DNA of 64,000 nt from Artemisia argyi (taxonomy: Eukaryota > Streptophyta > Magnoliopsida > Asterales > Asteraceae): contig CM060703.1 in assembly GCA_030686995.1 (NCBI GenBank), positions 113,655,361-113,719,360 of the forward strand, in the 5' to 3' direction. Below the pieces are notes generated by a model. That model saw only the letters and a list, made by a program, of their open reading frames with translations, was not told the origin of the DNA and ran no database searches. The translations under genes and the position numbers were made by a program. This document shows, one piece after another, positions 1-11,714 of the stretch. Positions within the stretch are counted from its first letter, which is position 1. The number at the start of each line of letters is the position of its first letter.

Positions 1-2259
1 TAAGGAAAGCTTTTAATCGATCATACCAAGCTTTGGGAGCTTGTTTGAGTCCATACAAAGCTTTCTTTAACTTATAAACATAATCAGATTTTGCGAAGTT
101 AATGAATCCTGGAGGTTGTGCCACATAAACCTCCTCATTGATAAAACCGTTAAGGAATGCACTTTTCACGTCCATTTGGAATAACTTAAAATCTAGGGTG
201 CATGCATAGGCAAGTAATATCCTAATAGATTCTAGTCTAGCTACGGGGGCATAAGTTTCGTCATAATCAATTCCTTCTTGTTGATTATAACCTTGGGCAA
301 CTAACCTAGCTTTATTCCTAGTTACTATTCCATTTTCATCTAACTTATTCCTATATACCCATTTAGTTCCTATGATGGTCATATTCATTGGATTTGGGAC
401 TAATTCCCAAACATCATTTGCCTTAAATTGATTTAATTCTTCTTGCATAGCTGTAACCCAACTTTCATCTTTTAAAGCCTCATTAATATTCTTAGGTTCT
501 ATTGCTGAGAGGAAACAAAAGAAGTTATTTTTATCTTGGGCTTGTGACCTAAGGGTTCTTTGGTTAAGATGTCCTATTATATTATCTAATGGATGTGATC
601 TAGATTCTTTAACATTTACAATTTTGTTATTTCCTAAGTCAATGTCTTCATTATCATTTCCTATGGGTTTTGTTTTACTAACCTCAATAGCTTCATCTTC
701 GACTAAGTCATCATCTTCTAAAGGTAATGTTTTAGGAGGTGGTGGTGTTTCATCAAATGTTATATTTAGTGATTCTTCTACTTTCATAGAGTGTTTGTTA
801 AGTATTATATATGCTTTACTATTTTGTGAGTACCCTAAAAATATTCCTTCATATGATTTTGGATCAAACTTAGTGAGGTAATCCTTAGTGTTTAGAATAT
901 AACATTTACTTCCAAATACCCTAAAGTAGCTCAAGTTTGGTTTTCTACCTCTTAGTAACTCATAAGGAGTTTTTCCTAGAATTCTCCTAATTGATACCCT
1001 ATTAATAATATATGTTGATGTATCTACAGCGTGACACCAAAATTTTTGTGGCATGGATTGTTCATTTAACATTGTTCTACTCATTTCTTGTAGTAACCTA
1101 TTTTTTTTTCTACTACGCCATTTGATTGAGGAGTACGAGGAGCGGAGAAATTGTGAGATATTCCATTTAAATCACAATATTTTCCGAATTGTACTTTGTT
1201 GTCAAATTCCCTACCATGGTCTGTCCTAATGGCTACTATTGTGCATCCTAATTTATTTTGAATCATTTTACTAAATATTTCGAATTTTTCAAAGGCTTGG
1301 GTCTTATCACTTAAAAACCTAGTCCACGTGTATCGTGAATAGTCATCTACTATTACTAAGGTATATTTGTTTCCTCCATAGCTCCGCACAGCGGATGGAC
1401 CAAAAAGATCCATATGTAATAATTCTAGGCACCTAGTAGTGGATACTATATTCTTAGCTTTGTGACTAGCATGAACTTGTTTTCCAATTTTACATGCATT
1501 ACAAAAATGCTTGTCATATTTTAGATTAGGCAAGTTTCTAACTATTTCTTTAGAGGCCAAAGATTGTATTTGTTGTATGTTTGCATGTCCTAATCTCCTA
1601 TGCCACAATGTGGAGTTTTCGTCTAGGGTCGTTAGGCATATCCTATCCTCAGGTTTGTTTCCTAGTTTCATAACATATATGCCTCCTTTCCTAATTCCTT
1701 TACCTATAATCTTTCCATTCTTGACTATTTCGCTATCTTCTTCGGTAAAGGTAACTCTACATTTATTATCGCATATTTGACCTATACTAAGCAAGTTATA
1801 TGTTAAATTATCTACATGCTCAACATTTTCAATAGTAAGTGAGTCTTGAGAAATCGTACCTTTGCCAATGATTTTTCCACGCAAGTCACTACCGAAAATA
1901 ACGTTACCTCCATTGTATGCCTTATACGTAGAAAATAGCTTGCGGTTCCCCGTCATGTGCCTCGAACATCCGCTATCCTTGATCCATTCATCAGGCTCCA
2001 AGTCAATTCCTAAACATATTTCGTCGGTTGCTTTTGCCACAAAACATTTTTCGTCTCTTGGTTTTTCCACTTCTTCTTTGTCACTATCACTCCATGTTCC
2101 ACTAACAAAGGCGCCTTGATTTTCATAACCCGGCGGCTTTAGACATTCACCAATGAGATGATTTGGACTTCCACATCTAAAGCACTTTCTTTTCCCGTAG
2201 TTATCACTTCTATTTCTTTGGAACGGTTTTCTTTCGTCTCGTGGTGATCTAGTGAATCT
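1..2259 (-). pseudogene. pol: Cop1 pol: zinc knuckle, protease, integrase, RT (broken, truncated by window)
   Basis: Same frame as gag after an in-frame TGA. In order: a CCHC knuckle (CFRCGSPNHLIGEC, 2143-2184), the protease motif DSGCSRHMTG near 1950-1980, the pre-integrase HRRLGHAN block, integrase core with LLHMDLFGP, IRTDHGREF and the glutamate in NGVVEKK, then RT to the window edge, where [14 protein letters not shown] is readable. The catalytic YxDD box lies beyond base 1. At 1101-1109 a nine-base homopolymer causes a one-base frameshift; beyond it the frame is open from about 1105 to base 1 with no stop. The product would process Gag, integrate cDNA and reverse transcribe, but this copy cannot make it. 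Confidence 0.85.
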
Positions 2260-3072
2260 TCATCTTCTCTTGAAGAATTTCTTGAATTCTCTTACGGCCA
2301 TTGCATATTCTTTGTCTTCACTCTCGTCACTCGAGTCATCATCGTCACTAGGTTCCTTTTTGGCTTTTAGAGCAATGGATTTGGTTTGTTCTTTCTTGAC
2401 TTTGACCATTTCCGAATCTCTTCTTATAATTTCCTCATTGACCTTCAAGTTGCCAATAAGTTCATCAAGTGATAACGTCATCAAATTCTTTGATTCTTCA
2501 ATTGCCGTGACCTTAGCTCGCCATTTTGGATGCAATGCCCTAAGAAATTGCCTAACACAATTTTTACTAGAAAATGTCTCATCAAGTGCTTTTAAACTTG
2601 TGATAATAGTGTTAAATTTAGCAAAAGCATTATCAATTGATTCCTCTCTCAGAATCGTAAATTGTTCATATTGTTGTACAAGAAGATCTATTTTATTATC
2701 TTTGACTTGACTATTACCTTGGTGAGTAATAAGTAGTGATTCCCAAATTTCTTTGGCGGTTTTACACATAAAAATTCTTTCATATTCTTTACGTGGTAAC
2801 GCATTATAAATTACCATTTTAGCTTCATTATTTTTAGCTAGTTTCTTTTTCAAATCATCACTTTGTTTTTCAAAAGGTACAATTTCATCCTTTTTAGTTT
2901 CCGGATTTTGCTGAGTGGGAGGAAAATCACCAAAGGTAATAACATGCCAAAGATCAAGATCTTTTGATTTCATATAAGTTTCGAATCTATTTTTCCAATA
3001 TAAAAATCCATCACTTTCAAATAGTAGTGATCTTTGCATAGATTGCCCTTCTAAATATTTTTCAGATTCCAT
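2260..3072 (-). pseudogene. gag: Cop1 gag (UBN2-type), ends at premature TGA
   Basis: 270 codons from ATG at 3072. Capsid-type Gag of copia elements: aromatic N-terminal block ([12 protein letters not shown], residues about 22-33), helical middle, and an acidic stretch ([17 protein letters not shown]) near the C terminus followed by basic FKKFFKRR. The TGA at 2260-2262 falls just before an arginine-rich stretch and zinc knuckle in the same frame, so it separates the nucleocapsid part from capsid and also stops the Gag-Pol frame. There is no indel here; a single base change explains it. The protein would form the virus-like particle in the cytoplasm. Confidence 0.85.
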
Positions 3073-3121
3073 AGATCGTTACAAGTTTTAAAATACAATA
3101 TATTTTAAAAATCTTGCTAGA

Positions 3122-3138
3122 CGTGGCTCTTGATACCA
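3122..3138 (-). other. Cop1 primer binding site
   Basis: Minus-strand TGGTATCAAGAGCCACG lies two bases downstream of the LTR end (3141). TGGTATCA-AGAGC is the usual complement of the initiator methionine tRNA 3' end in copia elements, so minus-strand DNA synthesis would be primed here. Confidence 0.85.
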
Positions 3139-3140
3139 AT

Positions 3141-4429
3141 TGTGGAAAACTAGAAGGGGGGGGGGGGTTGAATAGTTTTACGTCTTTTTAATTTGTTACA
3201 AAAGATTGTTTGAGTGTATTCTTTATTTTCAAAAATTTAGATTCGATAATATGTGATTTCAAGTCTTGCACAATATGAACAACAATAAATATGTACGATA
3301 TAGCAATAATAATGTAAGTAAAGAAATAAATGAGAGATGGAAAGATCGAACCGCGAGACAAGAGATTTATAGTGGTTCGGCTACAAGGACACCTTCCTTG
3401 CCCTACTCCACTCCCGAGCACCTAACTCGAGAGTTTTCTTCACTATGTCAACAAGCTCCCTTATGGCGGAGAAAACCTTACACACCAATCCACACACCAC
3501 AACTATGTCACAACTTAATCACAACTTCTACACAACCTCTTCACACCAATCTATTTCACAACTTTCTACTTCACACCTATCTACTTCACACGAATTCTTC
3601 TTCACAACTTTCTACTTCACACCAATCTTCTTCACTACAATCTACTTCCTAACTCTTCTCCTTCACAACAAACTACTAACCAATCACACTATCTATAAAC
3701 TTAACTAAACTATCTACTATCAAATATTCACAACTAATTTCACAAAGAGATAGATACTATTGATGATGCTCTAACAACATGGATGTGGAGGTCACAACAA
3801 GTTGTAATACTTCTTGTCTAGGAGGATAGAAGTATTCTTCTCTTGCACTTGAGAGGATGATGTATGGATCACTTTGAAAACAAAGATTTATGTATGTATG
3901 ATCAAAAGATTAAGAGAATAGAAATGGAGATCTAGAACAGAAAGTTTAGGAGTGCAAAAGGTAAGCAAAATCAGTGGAATGAACTAGTATTTATAGGGAG
4001 CAAAAATACTATTCTGGAGCGTGGCCGGTCCCCTTAATTAGGGGCGGTCCCCTTAATGATTAAGGGGGTCGCCTAGTAAAATTAAGGGGGCCGCCCTCCT
4101 GAACATTGGATGTTTTTGACCTTTTGTGGGGAAGGTTTTTCTGGATAGAATTTACCATTTTTGGTTGGAAATTTGAAATCATATATTTATAATGATTTAA
4201 ATATATTCTTTTAATTCCAAAAATGTTTTATAAAAGATATTGAGTGTTTATGACATTTTATAAAGGTTCTAGTGATTTAAAAAATTTTCCTTTGATCATA
4301 GATTACAATAAACACTTTGTTTATTCATACCTTAAGTGATTTGGATGTAAAGAGAATATTAATCACTAAATACTTGTTTACGTCATAAATTTTAGATCAA
4401 TGGGTTTATGTTTTGTAATTATCAAAACA
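3141..4429 (-). repeat. Cop1 5' LTR
   Basis: 1,289 bp, starting TGTTTTGAT at 4429 and ending TTCCACA at 3141 on the minus strand (TG...CA). A TATA box (TATAAATA) lies at 3995-3988 on that strand. Directly upstream of it, 4022-4097, are inverted copies of GGTCCCCTTAAT and ATTAAGGGGG. The part after the TATA box carries a low-complexity array of CTTCACAC/CTACTTCACAC units (about 3510-3660) and a run of twelve G at 3156-3167. Apparent ORFs in this stretch are by-products of the repeat. Confidence 0.85.
3988..3995 (-). promoter_or_regulatory. TATA box in Cop1 LTR
   Basis: TATAAATA on the minus strand, followed by CTAG, inside the 5' LTR about 440 bp after the LTR start. It is correctly oriented for transcription of Cop1, and the GC-rich inverted repeats at 4022-4097 sit just upstream. 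Confidence 0.6.
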
Positions 4430-6668
4430 TAGAGATATTGATAATATGTTAATAATGTTTTTAGGCATTATTTATGTCAACCCAACTATTTTGACTTTTG
4501 AGTTTTAATGAGACTTTGACTAATTTGACTTATAAATGCTAAACTCTATCTGAAAATGTTGTATTAACCTAGTTTATGAATGAAATAAGCTAACTCTACA
4601 ACTTATGCAACTACTTATTGAAAATATTCAACTAAATACTTAACTGTTATGACTAACCATAGTGAAACAAATTTATTTGACTTTTTATAAAATGACCAAC
4701 TGTTTTATTGCTTGACTGAGCCTTAATGCAACCTAAGTGTTGTATCTAAGCCACTTATACCCTCTGAAATAACAATAAGACCAGCAAACCAGGCTATACC
4801 AAACACCCTATTATGAGACAGATGTGAATCTATATGAGACAAATGAGCCTCAATTCAATTCCAAACACCAATTCAGTATCAACTCAGACTAAATATGCTA
4901 AAATTAAGCTAAATCACAGATCTATAACATAACTCTCACACAAACACAGATCCAATATGATAAACAGATTAAAAAAAATAGAAGCATCCCAATCCAATCA
5001 AATTCAAATCTAAATGAGAATATAAACTATGAATAAGCTAAATATGACAAAGTAGATAGAAATAAGCAACAAATACCCAACTACACTACTACCACTACTA
5101 ATTATGCTATTCAAAGTGGAAAATAAATGGAACTTACAAAGAAAATTCCCCCTCAACTTAACAGAGGGGGTTCACTATGCTTGCTTGTTTTTAAGACAGA
5201 CCAATGGACTCCTTTTGGCTGCCATGACTCCCTGAATAAGCTGGCTTATTTGAAATAAGCTAATATTTGACTTTGGTTGACTTTTGTGGTAATTAAGAGA
5301 TTTGATTGAATAAGTTCACTAACAGCTATTAGGAAGCTTAAATGAACTTATATTAAACAGAAAATAAGCTTATTGAAGCTTGAAATTGGAATTGAAACTA
5401 TATATTTTTTTTTTGATTTTCTATTTTTTTTCTTCAATAAATGATTAAATAGATACTTAAAACAGATATTAATATAAATTTAGCTGAATTAAACTAAGAG
5501 AAAGGAATAATAATCTAAACTAAAATAAGAATTAAGACAATAAGCTGAAAAAGCAGAATTATATTAAATTGAGAAAGTTAGTACAAAGCTGAAAATGGAA
5601 AATTACATTAAAACAATAAACTAAACATAAACTCATAACAAAACCTACACAAAATACTACACACCTAAAATGACTGATGAGGGGGTATATATAGGCTGCT
5701 GAGGAGTGCTCTTGTGAAGGTTCTAGGAGTCCACGTCACTGATCCACACTCACTTGTGCTTTCTCTGAGAGATATCCACCCTTAGATTCGCCTTGGTCCC
5801 CAATCTAGTGATAGCAGCCGTTTGATCATCATATACCTAATCATTTAACGCGGAATGTCACACGGATTACTGACATGGCAGGCATGCCATGTCAGAATTC
5901 TTCTAGAAACCCGCGTACAATTACTCTATTGCCCTTAATCATGGTGAATTCGGTTTTTACGCTCATGAACAATAACTAGGGTTCTAGTTTTTTGGGTAAG
6001 TATAAAATTGGGGGGCGGGTAAACTAAATTGGGGGTTTATTACTTGGGGGCGTTAACCGGTGTTATTGATTGGGTTTGACTGGGTTAAAGGGTGGACTGG
6101 GTATAAGGCAGTTGGGCTTTTGGTTGATTTGGCTTGTGGGGTGATGTTGGACTAGGCTTTATTTTGGATCCGGTTGGTATTTAAGAGTAATATTATTAGT
6201 AAGGACCAAATTGTAATTCTGAATTTCTTAGGGACAAATTCTGTAAATTTCTAAAAGTTTCTTCCAAGGGCTAATGTTGACATTCTCTGATTCTTGGAGG
6301 ACTATTTTTGACTTTTCATCAAATGTTTCTTCAGAAAACCATTTTTGTAGTTATTTGGAAGTACATGGACTGAAATTGCCAATTCTTCAAATCTTTGACC
6401 AGGGACCATTTAAGCAACTTTATGATTCTCTGAGGACTTTATTTGTCTTTTTGAGCTTTCTTTTATTATTTTGCTTCCCCGACTCCGGCTTCTGACCTTT
6501 TTCCATTCTCGTGCTCGTTTTTGTCAGTTTTGGCTTTGTTTTTGTTCATTTTTCACATATCCGTACCTGTACATACACAAATACAAAAATATACATTCTC
6601 TTGGCAAATTTGGTTAGTATTTGGTCTGATTTAAGGCCTAAAAATGATGTGTGAATAAGCACACATCA
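4430..6668 (-). repeat. AthA: Athila-like LTR, truncated by Cop1 insertion
   Basis: On the minus strand the LTR starts at 6668 with a 9-bp stem, TGATGTGTG, a 6-base loop and CACACATCA, then TTTTTAGGCC. The same arrangement (stem at the LTR start followed by TTTTT) begins the Ath1 LTRs. It contains many CTTATT-type motifs and degenerate 'gggaccaaattgtaatt'-like blocks (about 6190-6480), also as in Ath1. The end near 4500 has gttgacc/gttgac-like sequence as in the Ath1 LTR end. No PBS is seen before Cop1 cuts it at 4429, so at least 2.24 kb of LTR is present and the internal region is lost or lies left of the window. No gene is present here. Confidence 0.65.
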
Positions 6669-7596
6669 ATGACGGTGAAGGAGAGCGAGTACGTTTCCCT
6701 CTAATCTTTGAGACTCTTTTATCACTTAGAGGAACAAATATATGAGGAACGAGAGAATATTCAAGGCTAATTCCCTTGTCATTTGGAGGAATATGTGATA
6801 TGACTCTAAAGAGACGAGTGAGAAGTATTCCCTACGGGAGAGCATTTGTTCCAACCAAAGGTATATCGGCCATTCTTTTAGCCAAGTAATAAGCCAAGTT
6901 GGAAGGTTGACCCGTAGAGATCTTATAGAGCATGTAACAAAGATATGTGTTAACATGATCTCTATTTCTGATGGTACTTATGACATTAGCTGTAAGAATT
7001 TCTTCCCATTTCTTAAACTGAGGTTTAAGCTCATTGATTTCCATACCAAATGGGTACTTATTGACTTCTTTTCCCGAACGATTTTTCCTAGTGTTGGAAG
7101 TTCTAACAAAAAGATGTTCATGAATCACTTCCTTACTAGCAAGAGGAGTTTTGTATGTAGGATGACGATCAATGGAGTCAAGACCTGTAAGTGGCCACTT
7201 ATCCGTGTAGAGACATGTACCAAAATTCGGGATACCAAGGACTCGAGCAAAATATTTTAGAGATACAAAGTTTGGGAGTTGGTTTATTGTGAAGACTAAT
7301 GATATCTAACCATAATCATTAGAAGAAAGACCTATGGTTGCATAGAATTCTAGAATGAACCTAGGAAAAATTGGCTCATCGATGTCTAAAAGACAATCGA
7401 AGTTGATAGCGGCAAAGTTTTGGTGAATGGAAGTTCCTTCTAGGAAGGATGGATCAATAGTTCTATCTTCATGAATATAGCGTTTTTCTAGTCCCTTAAA
7501 GATCTCAATTTGATTGGGAGTAAGACCTTTGGTCCTATGGTGTTTAGGTAGGTACTTAAGAGTGTCCTTATGACTGGAGAATGTTACGGGAGGCAT
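6669..7596 (-). pseudogene. AthE: decayed accessory ORF of a gypsy element
   Basis: From ATG at 7596 one frame reads to 6669 with only two stops (TAG at 7306-7308 and TAG at 6832-6834) and no frameshift. Recognisable blocks: FILEFYATIGLS, ELKPQFKKWEEIL, YLCYMLYKISTG, then GILLTRLFR after the second stop and a basic RGKRTRSPSPS end. I recognise this type as the accessory (ATHILA ORF-1/env-position) protein of Asteraceae gypsy elements; its biochemical function is not established. The frame is cut at 6669 by the start of the AthA LTR, so the end is missing. It shares the layout [EF.ATF]...[TRL.R] with ORF2 of Nam1. Confidence 0.6.
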
Positions 7597-9046
7597 GATG
7601 GTTACTAGAAACAAAAGTAACCCATTTCAGACCAAATTAATGACAATTAAGGACTTGATGTTCTAGTGTGTGCCTATATGCAAACGATGTGGAGGTGTGG
7701 TTATCTCGACTCATTTAAATGCTTAAACCATTTGACTATGCAAGTTTTGTACTAAAATTTGAGACAACCCTAACTCTCCTAATTCAATGTAGCTTCAATT
7801 TGAATGTACACGAAAATACTTATTAGTTATGTATTTCCTTTAGCATTCAAGAGACAATGTGCAAATGATGTTTAACCATAACGTTTTAGATTTGTGCTTA
7901 ACAATGTAGAAAACAATATTTTTCCTAGTTGTGATAAATTATTTTCGAAAGAAATTTAATTGGAATGTTTGGCAAAACATGATAATGTTTGACAAGATGC
8001 AATTCCTAACTAATTAAAATCATGACTAGTTTAGTTCCTAACGAAGGTTTTTCATGGATTTCAAGATTATGCATAAACCCTAAGATTTTATTTTTTGTGA
8101 ATGAGTGGAAATCCTATGTTTAGATAAAAAATTCAATTATGTAAAGAATACTTACAATGTTGATTGAACAGGTTGATAATTGAGTGAGATCCCTAATTTT
8201 CGTGTGTGGAGATGTTTAAGAGTGAATAGTGGCTGCTTGTGAGTTAAGGTTGATGATTAGGGAGTGTTTGGTTTAAAAACTCAAAAGATAATTTCCCTAT
8301 AGGGTCGGCGGATCCGGCGGAACCCAACAGAGGGATCCGCCCGCCTTGTCTTAGGGATCTGCCAAGGTCTGCAGGAAAAACATTGTTGGATTTGTTTTGA
8401 TTTTTATGATTTTATTCTAATGTTTACGTCTATAATGTAGGTTCTATTTGTCCTAGTCCAAGCCTATGAAGGTTAAATGGTTCTTGTTTTTGAAGTTACT
8501 AACGAGTATTAAATATTAACAAAGTAATCTTCAAAGGGATATTTTCTCGACGGAGATGTTTTCCTTTTTTATTATTACAATGAAGGGAGTGACTATGGAT
8601 TACAAATAATCAAGTATGATTATTGAGCTGGAGTGAAGGTTGATAGCTTCATGGTTGGCACAAAGGTTGAAGATGTCATCAGGTTGAATTCTGTAGTATC
8701 CAAGGAGCTTGCTTCTTCCAAGGAGCTTGTTGACATGCTTTTCCGGCCGATATGTATTTGGCTTCGGTTGTTGAGATTGCGAGAGCCATTTGTTTCATGG
8801 AGAACCATTAGGTGAAACATTGTTCAACAAGGAACAAGTACAACTTGTCCTTTTTTTATTGATATCTTCATTGTCATGATTCGAGGTGACATACACTATG
8901 GCTTTTATTTCCGTTCTTTTGGAAGACCATAATCCTAGGTATGTGTTACCTTACAAGTGTCAAAACAATAGTTTTAATGCCTTCAAGAAAACTTGTTTTG
9001 GGGTTTATTATGAACACGTAGACGAGGACTAATCATAATGTCGTAT
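7597..9046. other. Unassigned A/T-rich sequence
   Basis: No convincing ORF, LTR or RNA gene. It lies 5' of the AthE ORF on the minus strand, so it may be the non-coding part of the same old element. One short GC-rich island occurs at about 8300-8365 (ggatccggcgg / ggatccgcccg, partly inverted). It ends at the Cop2 LTR; 9042-9046 (cgtat) is the expected left target duplication of Cop2. Confidence 0.5.
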
Positions 9047-9390
9047 TGTTGGGATCAAAGTTTTACTATTTTATCAAGTCTCGGTCATTTATAATAAAAG
9101 TTAGGTTGCTTTATTATTAGTTACTTACATTTGTTATCATTTATGTATTTAAGGCTTATGAAAAGCCCACAAGGCCTTACAAGCCCACGAATTCAAGGAT
9201 GATGGGAGCTAGGAGTGTTGCCCTAGCTTCCCTCCTATAAATAGAACCCTTAGGTCTCATTTGTATTTGGTTGGTTATTTGAAATCTTAAGAAAACTCTT
9301 GCAATTATATTTCTCTCATTCTCATAATCATCCCAAATCATTATATCTATCTCATTCTTGCTTGTGTGATATTAATATGGGTACCTAACA
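9047..9390 (+). repeat. Cop2 5' LTR
   Basis: 344 bp, from TGTTGGGATC to GGGTACCTAACA; the ends form a short imperfect inverted repeat (TGTTGGG/CCTAACA). A TATA box, TATAAATA, is at 9236-9243, and a PBS begins three bases after the end. The second LTR is outside the window, so the left border rests on the TG start and on the ends matching each other. Confidence 0.7.
9236..9243 (+). promoter_or_regulatory. TATA box in Cop2 LTR
   Basis: TATAAATA inside cctcctataaatagaaccc, 190 bp into the LTR, correctly oriented for Cop2 transcription. Confidence 0.65.
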
Positions 9391-9392
9391 AG

Positions 9393-9406
9393 TGGTATCA
9401 TTCGCC
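9393..9406 (+). other. Cop2 primer binding site
   Basis: TGGTATCAttcgcc follows the LTR end (aaca + ag). The first eight bases match the initiator-Met tRNA-complementary PBS of copia elements; the rest has decayed. Confidence 0.65.
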
Positions 9407-10219
9407 ATATGAAGGTATTGTTATTGTTTTCATTGCATTCGAACCTAAAACTTGTTTTTTAAAATCGTTTTTTGTTACAACTTTAGTACTTTCTTGCTTG
9501 TTTCTTGGTTTTTATCACATCTTTGCTTACAAACTTGTGCTACAAATCAAAACAAACAAAAAAGTTCTAAACTTTTATCAAAAAGTTCGATTTGGTTTTT
9601 GTACTTACTTTTGAAATCTTTTTCATTTTTGATAAAGTTTATCAAGTTTTCAACTTTCTTAAAGATCTCCTCATTTTATACCTAAAAGTACAAGAATCTT
9701 TAAATAAAAACGTGTTTTTGGCTTGCTTTCCTTGAAAACAATCTCTACCCAACTTTCGAAATCACAACACTGCCCCAGTTTCGAGATCTCTATTACTTGC
9801 TTCCTATCGACTTACGGTTTGTGAACTCAGTATTTTCTTTCTTGTACAAGAAAGAAAATTACTTCGACTTTTGGATAAGTTTCGAAATTGGACAATTTCG
9901 AAATTCTGTACCTGAGTTTGTGTTTTCGAAAATTACCAACTTTTCGAAATCACACTTTTCGCAAAATCTCACACTTTTCGAAATCAAGCTGCCACTAAGT
10001 TTCACATTTAACTTTCGAAATTCCTTAGTTTCGAAATCTCAAGGCTTAAAAGTTTCGAAAACATCATTTAGTCACAAAGTTTCGCAAACTTCATCAAGTG
10101 TGCAAGTTTTTTTCGAGATCACCTAAGTCACTAAGTTTCGCAATCACATTGTACAAGTTTTTTCGAAAATTGGCTAAATACCTTCTACAAGATCCATCTT
10201 TTCACACAAGTGTTTCATT
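9407..10219 (+). other. Cop2 leader with TTTCGAAA motif cluster
   Basis: Untranslated leader. Between about 9750 and 10165 the motif TTTCG(A/C)(A/G)A, mostly the palindrome-containing TTTCGAAA, occurs about fifteen times at irregular spacing. No ORF with protein-like composition is present. The leader is where an RNA dimerisation or packaging signal would be expected, but nothing here proves that role. Confidence 0.6.
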
Positions 10220-11714
10220 ATCTCTCAACCACCGTACTACAACTTTAACCATCCTCAGCAACATCAGAATCAGCAGTATCATCAGCAACAACAACAGTAT
10301 CAACAATCACCACAATATTATCAACAACCGGTTTACTCACAACAACATCTTCTCATGCAACAACATCAGATGGTTCCAATACAACAATCCTATCCATTGT
10401 CACAACAACAAGGCCAACTCCCATCAAAACAGACTCACTGGTTTGACAGGATGTGTGAAGTCATTTCAACTCAACAATCCAGACATGAAGCAGGATCTAT
10501 TGACACTCCACCAATGCTTACACTGGGTAATTATGTTCAGTGGGCAAGTCGATTCTTAAGGTTTATAGAACTCAAGAAACCCAATGGTAAGTACATGAAA
10601 CAAGTTATCCTTGAAGGACCGTTTCAGTGGCCTGTTAACTACGTTGGAGGTGACCCATCTGCTGACCCTCCAGTAGCTCCAACTGCTGTGCAAGTTCCTG
10701 AGTCTGCACTCACTACTGAACAACACCTTCATCGTGAAGCAGATGAGTATGCTATGGCTTACATACTTCAGGGAATACCAAATATCATATTCAGAAGTGT
10801 TGATGCTCAGACAACTACAAAAGCTATGTGGGAACACATCCATCTACTTATGGAAGGCACACAACTGAACAAAGAAGACATGGAATCTAAACTTTACTTG
10901 GAATATACTAATTTCATGATCGAACCAGGGGAATCACTTGAATCTTACTATCATCGTTTCACCAATGTCGTCAACGACTTAGAGAGACATGCATTACACC
11001 TTCCAAGGATCGCTGTCAATACAAAGTTTGTTAGTAGTCTAGGTTCCGAGTGGCAAAAGTATGTGACATTTGTGAGACAAGCTAAGAATCTTCATGATGA
11101 TCCATATGGTTTGTTGTATGACTATCTCAAGCACTATGAATCTGAAGTTGAAAAAGATAGAGCCGCACGAGGAGGATATACACCACCAACTACTTCTAAT
11201 CCCCTAGCACTCGTTGCTCAATCTCATGCTGCACATCCTCTGATGTCTAATCATGCTTATGTTCAGGAACAGAATTATTTCAGTTACCAACAACCTGCTA
11301 CCTCACACAAAATGGTCCCATATGAATCATCCTCGCAACACGCTTCTCCTCAACCTGCTCCATATGACAACCATGATAGCATGTACTACTCTAATCAGAT
11401 TGAAGATGATGATGAAGACGTCAATACGTTGAATCAAGGACTTGCTCTTATCGCTCGTGCTTTTAGCAAATTCTCTAACAAAACCAACAACCGTCTTCGT
11501 TCTTCATCAAATACTAGGAATCAAGCTGTCATTCAAGATGGTCGAGTTGAGATTCAGAACCGTAATCCTGGACGTTCAGGATCAGGAGGGTATTCTGGAA
11601 ATTCTAGGTATGGACAAAGATTCAACAACAATAGGGGATTCAGAAACAATTCAGGTGCTCATCAGAGAAGAAATGACAATGTGGCAAATGGCAATACAGA
11701 ATCTGGGAATGTGG
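10220..11714 (+). pseudogene. gag: Cop2 gag, capsid part
   Basis: The gag frame is already open at 10220, where a glutamine-rich segment (many CAA/CAG, 10260-10420) begins, although the first in-frame ATG is at 10355. The codon at 10220 is ATC in a position that looks like a lost start; this is inference. The core (about 10430-11160) has the copia Gag pattern: a tryptophan-containing N-terminal block (YVQWASRFLRFIE), YILQGIPN, AMWEHIHLLMEG and YYHRF. After that come Gln/Asn/Arg-rich linkers. The frame runs to a stop at 11759-11761, but the zinc knuckle lies in another frame, so a frameshift lies at about 11700-11715. Confidence 0.75.

Larger units (their letters stand above)
1..4429 (-). mobile_element. 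Cop1: partial SIRE/Maximus-like Ty1/copia retrotransposon
   Basis: Element read on the minus strand: 5' LTR at its right end (3141-4429), primer binding site, gag, then pol running off the left window edge. Order of domains is gag, zinc knuckle, protease motif, pre-integrase, integrase, reverse transcriptase, which is the copia order (integrase before RT). The long LTR, the gag type and the LTR start TGTTTTGATAATTAC suggest the SIRE/Maximus lineage; this lineage call is from family knowledge. The 3' LTR is outside the window. The five bases next to the LTR, 4430-4434 (tagag), are the expected target duplication but the partner copy cannot be seen. Coding capacity is lost (one in-frame stop and one frameshift). 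Confidence 0.85.

Noticed and set aside
3266..3708. Ser/Thr/His-rich ORFs in the Cop1 LTR
   Set aside because: Products of the CTTCACAC low-complexity array; no start context or family resemblance.
8620..8820. Short overlapping ORFs on both strands
   Set aside because: About 60 codons, both strands open, no motif and no neighbours supporting a gene.
9745..10170. Heat-shock elements in the Cop2 leader
   Set aside because: TTC and GAA half-sites touch directly (TTCGAA) rather than being separated by two bases as in the heat-shock consensus, and they lie downstream of the TATA box.
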